The notes beneath the pieces are model-generated. The model ran no database searches and was not told where the DNA came from. It saw only the letters and a list, made by a program, of their open reading frames with translations. Made by a program: the position numbers and the translations under genes. A stretch of DNA of 11,692 nt from assembly GCA_016713645.1 (NCBI GenBank), contig JADJOU010000035.1:1-11692 (forward strand). The letters run 5' to 3'. The DNA comes from Bacteroidota bacterium (GTDB taxonomy: Bacteria > Bacteroidota > Bacteroidia > Chitinophagales > JADJOU01). Shown here piece after piece: positions 8,366 through 11,692 of this stretch (positions are counted from its first letter, which is position 1; each line of letters starts with the position of its first letter).

Positions 8366-9506
8366 ATGACACAAAAACAATAAAATTAATCGTTGCCGCA
8401 CTTGCGGTGTTTGGTTCGCCAATTTATTTAAAAGCACAAGAAGCTTTGCCTGCTGCACCTGCTGCAGATACTGTTCAATTGGATATGAATATTATACTCA
8501 CAGTTGTGGCGGTATTCTTATTGATTCCATTGTATATGAGCAGTAAAACTTTTTTATTCTCCGTGAAACATTATGTGGCGAATAAATTTAAATCAGATAC
8601 CAACAAAAGCATTATAGCTTTGATTGGATTTATGCTTGTATCTCTATCTGCAATGGCTCAAGCTGCAGACCCAGCAGTTGCTCAAGCGGCTATCAAGCAA
8701 GGTTTTTCCTCTGATTTTGTAACTGGGGTATTATTAATTGTCATCGTCATGGAAGTACTCCTCATCATGATGTATTCATGGCAATCGAATAAATTTATCA
8801 AACCGAGTGCTGAAGAAAAAGGGCAAGTCGAACCAACAACAGAAATGGGTGAATCTTGGCTAGCGCGCACTTGGGCTAAAATGAATAATTTTAGAACAGC
8901 GGAAGAAGAGAGTGATATCGACACAGGTCACTCATACGATGGAATTCGAGAACTAGATAATGTTACGCCATCTTGGTTTTCGACTACTTTTTATCTATGC
9001 ATTCTTTGGGCGATTTTCTATTTGTACACGCATCATGTGAGCAAATCTGAGCCATTGCAAATTGAGGAATTCAATACTGAAATGGCTAAAGCAGAAGAAG
9101 AGAAAGCGATATTTTTAGCAAATCAGGCGAGCAATGTCGACGAGAGTACCGTCAAAATGTTGGATGCATCTGGCATAGAAAAAGGCAAAGCCATATTCAC
9201 CAGCAAATGTGCAGCCTGTCATGCTGCCAATGCTGCAAGTACACCAGGTGGGGTAGGACCTAATTTGACCGATAATTATTGGATTCACGGTTCATTGTTG
9301 ATGTATTTAAAACAGTTAAATATGGATGGCCTGAGAAGGGAATGATTTCTTGGAAAGATCAATTGACACCAACGCAAATAGCTGAAGTTGCTAGTTACGT
9401 TTTAAGCACCAAAGGCACGGTTGCCTCAGGCGGAAAAGAACCACAAGGAGAGGAATACAAAGAAACAGCTGCTGTTGAAATGCCAACAGATTCTACAGCG
9501 AAATAA
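8366..9506 (+). CDS. ccoP: CcoP, cbb3 oxidase subunit III, mono-haem c (frameshifted)
   Basis: I place the start at ATG 8366. Adding one A to the A5 run at about 8373-8377 gives MTQKTIKLIVAALAVFGS, a signal-peptide-like N-terminus continuous with the long downstream frame. The protein, about 380 residues, has three further hydrophobic segments (about 8485-8540, 8610-8660, 8719-8780), a cytoplasmic stretch, a membrane helix (TFYLCILWAIFYLY, about 8985) and one c-type cytochrome domain with CAACH (9208-9222) and a likely Met ligand in EKGMISW (9342). The proteobacterial form has two haems; a single haem with an extended N-terminus fits Bacteroidota. It passes electrons from cytochromes to CcoO. 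A second break lies near 9288-9300, between YWIHG and IVDVFKTVKYGWPEKG. The C-terminal tail is a low-complexity acidic stretch. Confidence 0.9.
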
Positions 9507-9624
9507 AGTTGTAAAATGAAATAATTGATAGGGCATGGGTATTTACCTGCATTTTGTGCAGAATTTATTCCTGTGCAGTCAATTATTGAATTAAATTTAC
9601 CATAGCTATTTAATATAAAGAATT
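9507..9624. other. Spacer between ccoP and ccoG with nested inverted repeats
   Basis: This is the longest gap inside the cluster (118 bp). A perfect 9-bp inverted repeat, AATAATTGA at 9520-9528 and TCAATTATT at 9579-9587, encloses a smaller hairpin, CTGCA-TTTTG-TGCAG at 9547-9561. There is no U-run directly after the outer stem, so it is not a classical terminator. It could be an RNA structure that tunes expression between the structural and assembly genes, or chance in AT-rich DNA. No convincing gene is present. Confidence 0.4.
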
Positions 9625-11028
9625 GTGAGAGAAGAAGATTTATTGCATGCGGAGACTTTTAGAGATCGAGTCAGCACAGTTACAGAGAAAGGCGGTAGGA
9701 CTTGGATTTATGCCTTAAAACCCTTTGGTAAGTGGACGAATTATAGAAAGATAATTGCGTATTCCTATTTGCTCGTCTTTTTATCATGCCTTTTATCAAA
9801 GTGAATGGATTACCTTTCATGTTGATCAATTTACCTAAGGGGAAATTCATCCTTTTCAGCAAGATTTTCTGGCCACAAGATTTTTTCATCTTTGCAATCG
9901 CGATGATTACTTTCATAATCTTCGTCGTCCTATTTACGGTCTTTGGTCGATTGTTTTGCGGTTGGGTATGTCCTCAAACAGTCTTTATGGAATTTGTCTT
10001 TAGACCAATAGAATGGCTTATAGAAGGCACCCCAGGACAACAGAAAAAATTGAATGAAGGAGAGTGGACTTTTCAGAAAATTTGGAAAAAAGGATTGAAA
10101 CATTTTATCTATTTCTCCATTTCATTTTTAATTGCCAATACTTTCTTTGCCTATATCGTCGGAATTGATGAATTGTTTAAAATCATTCGTGAACCACTTT
10201 CTGAGCATCTTGTATTATTGTCGGGTTTGATTTTTTTTACGTATTTATTCTATGCGGTTTTCGCCTTTGTTCGAGAAATTGTCTGCACCACCATTTGTCC
10301 CTATGGTCGATTGCAAGGAGTAATGTTCGACAAAGATACGATGCAGATTTCCTATGATTATAAGCGCGGTGAGCCAAGAGGCAAGTTTAAAAAACATGCT
10401 GAGCGAACGGATGGCGATTGTATCAATTGTTTGAAATGTGTTCAAGTGTGTCCAACGGGCATTGATATCAGAAATGGGATTCAAATGGAATGCGTGGGCT
10501 GCACGGCTTGTATTGATGCATGCGATGATGTAATGAAGTCCATTGATTTCAAAACGGGTTTGATTCGCTATGCTTCTGAAAATGAAATTAGCGAAAGTCG
10601 CAAGTTTCACTTCAATGGAAGAATGAAAGCCTATACAGGTTTGCTGACCTTGCTCGTTATCATCATGGGCGTATTGATTGCCACTAGAAAGACTGTGGAT
10701 ACCTATATCTCCAGAGTAAATGGACAATTATATCAAGAATTGCCAGACAATAGAATTAGCAATTTGTTCGAAGCAAAAATCATCAACAAAACGCGGGATG
10801 CATTCCCAATCACATGGAGGGTCGAAGGGGTCGATGGCAAAATTGATGTTATCGGTACTAAACTGATTACGCTTAAAAGCGAATCCATCAATAAGTTCTA
10901 CTTTCTTTTATCGATGCCAAAACTGAGTAACGCAAAGGGGTAAAGCAATAAGATAAAAAATAGCTGTATACAAAGGAGAGGAGAAGATTCAAACAATCCA
11001 TACCAAGTTTTTGGGACCATTTATGTAG
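9625..11028 (+). CDS. ccoG: CcoG/FixG, cbb3 oxidase accessory ferredoxin (frameshifted)
   Basis: The start is a GTG at 9625 (VREEDLLHAETFRDRVSTV); a TAA three codons upstream in the same frame rules out an earlier one. The joined frames give about 468 residues, normal for CcoG. In order: N-terminal membrane helices, FCGWVCPQTVFME, a membrane pair, CTTICPYGRLQGVMFD, a two-cluster 4Fe-4S ferredoxin domain (CINCLKCVQVCP from 10419 and CVGCTACIDAC from 10491), a last helix, and an Ig-like C-terminal domain. CcoG is a membrane ferredoxin that reduces copper for delivery to the oxidase. Breaks lie near 9776 (T5 where T6 restores VFFIMPFIKVNG) and between about 10938 and 10958, after which the correct frame reads KIAVYKGEEKIQ and ends TKFLGPFM at TAG 11026-11028. 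That ending is conserved in the family and extends the gene past the apparent stop at 10943. Confidence 0.93.
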
Positions 11029-11060
11029 ATTCGTATTTTTATATTTTTTAAACATTAGAG

Positions 11061-11498
11061 ATGAATTGGGGTTATAAGATTTTTATCGTAATTATATTGT
11101 TTATTGCAGGAATGTTCGGAATGGTTTATGTCGCCTTCAAACAGACGAATGAAATGATGGATTCGAACTATTATGATAAGGAAGTGCATTATCAAACTAA
11201 AATTGATGCAGCTAAGAATATCAATGAAGTCATGAGTGGGGATTTGATTTCTTTAAAGGGAGAAAATATGAAGATTGCTTTGCCTATATCTACCATTCAT
11301 CATTTTTTTAAAGGGAATATTGAGTTTGTAAAACAAGATGAAATGAAATATGATCAAACGGTGCAATTGACACCAGATAGCAATGGTTTGATGAATTTAA
11401 GTCTAGCAAAGTTTAAGCATGGATTGTACAAGGCGCGCATAACTTGGCATGCAGATCAAAAAGAATATTACCGCGAACAAAATATCCTCGTTCCATGA
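11061..11498 (+). CDS. ccoH: CcoH/FixH family protein, cbb3 oxidase assembly
   Basis: Intact 145-residue frame from ATG 11061 to TGA 11498. It has one N-terminal membrane helix (YKIFIVIILFIAGMFGMVYV), then QTNEMMDSNYYDKEVHYQ, the Tyr/Asp-rich signature just outside the membrane seen in FixH, and a beta-rich periplasmic domain ending KARITWHADQKEYYREQN. FixH/CcoH stays associated with the oxidase and is needed for its assembly and stability. It follows ccoG by 32 nt, and its stop overlaps the next start in an ATGA. It is the longest gene in the window without any indel. Confidence 0.93.
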   Translation: MNWGYKIFIVIILFIAGMFGMVYVAFKQTNEMMDSNYYDKEVHYQTKIDAAKNINEVMSGDLISLKGENMKIALPISTIHHFFKGNIEFVKQDEMKYDQTVQLTPDSNGLMNLSLAKFKHGLYKARITWHADQKEYYREQNILVP

Positions 11499-11692
11499 TG
11501 CAGGATTTTGTTTTGATGCTATTGGCAGCATTTTCTGTTGGTATCGTCGGAAGTTTTCATTGTGTAGGCATTTGCGTGATTCAATTGCATTAAGAGCTTA
11601 AGCCCATTCACCGCTATTCTTCCTTTCAAAAGTTTATCGCAGTTACATTGTATAATGTAGGAAGGGCTGCAACCTATTTTGGATTGGGGTTA
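11495..11692 (+). CDS. TauE/SafE (DsbD-like) family membrane protein, 5' part only, frameshifted
   Basis: ATG at 11495 overlaps the ccoH stop by an ATGA. The reading MMQDFVLMLLAAFSVGIVG then SFHCVGIC is the first helix of the sulfite-exporter TauE/SafE-like protein (DUF2062/HupE-like annotation varies) that commonly follows ccoH in Bacteroidota. Its SLHCVGMCG-type motif has two Cys that may bind copper. An in-frame TAA at about 11591 interrupts it, but the same frame resumes with KPIHRYSSFQKFIAVTLYN and VGRAATYFGLGL to the window end. Two offsetting indels near 11570 and 11595 would read CGDSIAL in between. Related proteins have been tied to copper handling and oxidase maturation. The gene continues beyond the window. 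Confidence 0.8.

Noticed and set aside
8407..8409. GTG at 8407 as the start of ccoP
   Set aside because: It falls inside a signal-peptide-like sequence; the ATG at 8366 with one added A gives a better N-terminus.
9520..9587. Inverted repeat after ccoP as a Rho-independent terminator
   Set aside because: The outer stem is AT-rich, has a 50-nt loop, and is not followed by a U-run; downstream genes belong to the same functional cluster.
9786..9788. ATG at 9786 as the start of ccoG
   Set aside because: It would drop the conserved N-terminal region (TEKGGRTWIYALKPFGKW), which is present upstream in another frame from GTG 9625.
10245..10727. A 160-codon open frame on the minus strand inside ccoG
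   Set aside because: It lies antisense to the ferredoxin domain of ccoG, has no recognisable motifs, and is a by-product of the coding strand's codon use.

Overview
The window looks like an AT-rich stretch of a Bacteroidota chromosome, most likely an environmental, Saprospiraceae-like lineage. The evidence is a fused CcoN-CcoO oxidase subunit, a single-haem CcoP with a long membrane N-terminus, a TAnnTTTG-type -7 box, no Shine-Dalgarno sequences, and a TPR plus class III cyclase gene of the kind common in that phylum. The exact lineage is inference.

Layout. Positions 68-1796 (minus) hold a TPR-repeat/adenylate-cyclase-like gene that is frameshifted and lacks the centre of its cyclase domain. 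Positions 1974-2466 (minus) hold a small DinB-like protein with one frameshift. A 239-bp AT-rich divergent spacer follows, with a TTGA-N6-TCAA palindrome and a -7 box. From 2706 to the window end, everything on the plus strand is one tightly packed cytochrome cbb3 oxidase cluster: an IscR/Rrf2-type regulator, a small Cys-rich protein, ccoI, ccoS, ccoNO, ccoQ, ccoP, ccoG, ccoH and the start of a TauE/SafE-family (HupE/CcoA-neighbour type) membrane protein cut by the window edge.

How the genes work together. CcoNO and CcoP are the catalytic and electron-entry subunits of a high-affinity terminal oxidase, and CcoQ is the small accessory subunit. CcoI exports copper for the CuB centre. CcoS, CcoG, CcoH and probably the TauE-like protein are assembly factors. 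The Fe-S-type Rrf2 regulator at the head is well placed to tie expression to oxygen, NO or Fe-S status.

Quality warning. Nearly every gene longer than 450 bp is broken by single-base indels (about 25 in 11.7 kb), mostly explicable as one-base losses, several in A or T runs. Cofactor-binding residues are preserved across the breaks. The simplest reading is uncorrected sequencing or consensus error rather than gene decay, so gene spans below join the frames. The cyclase deletion is different in kind and may be real. No RNA genes, CRISPR arrays or mobile elements were seen.
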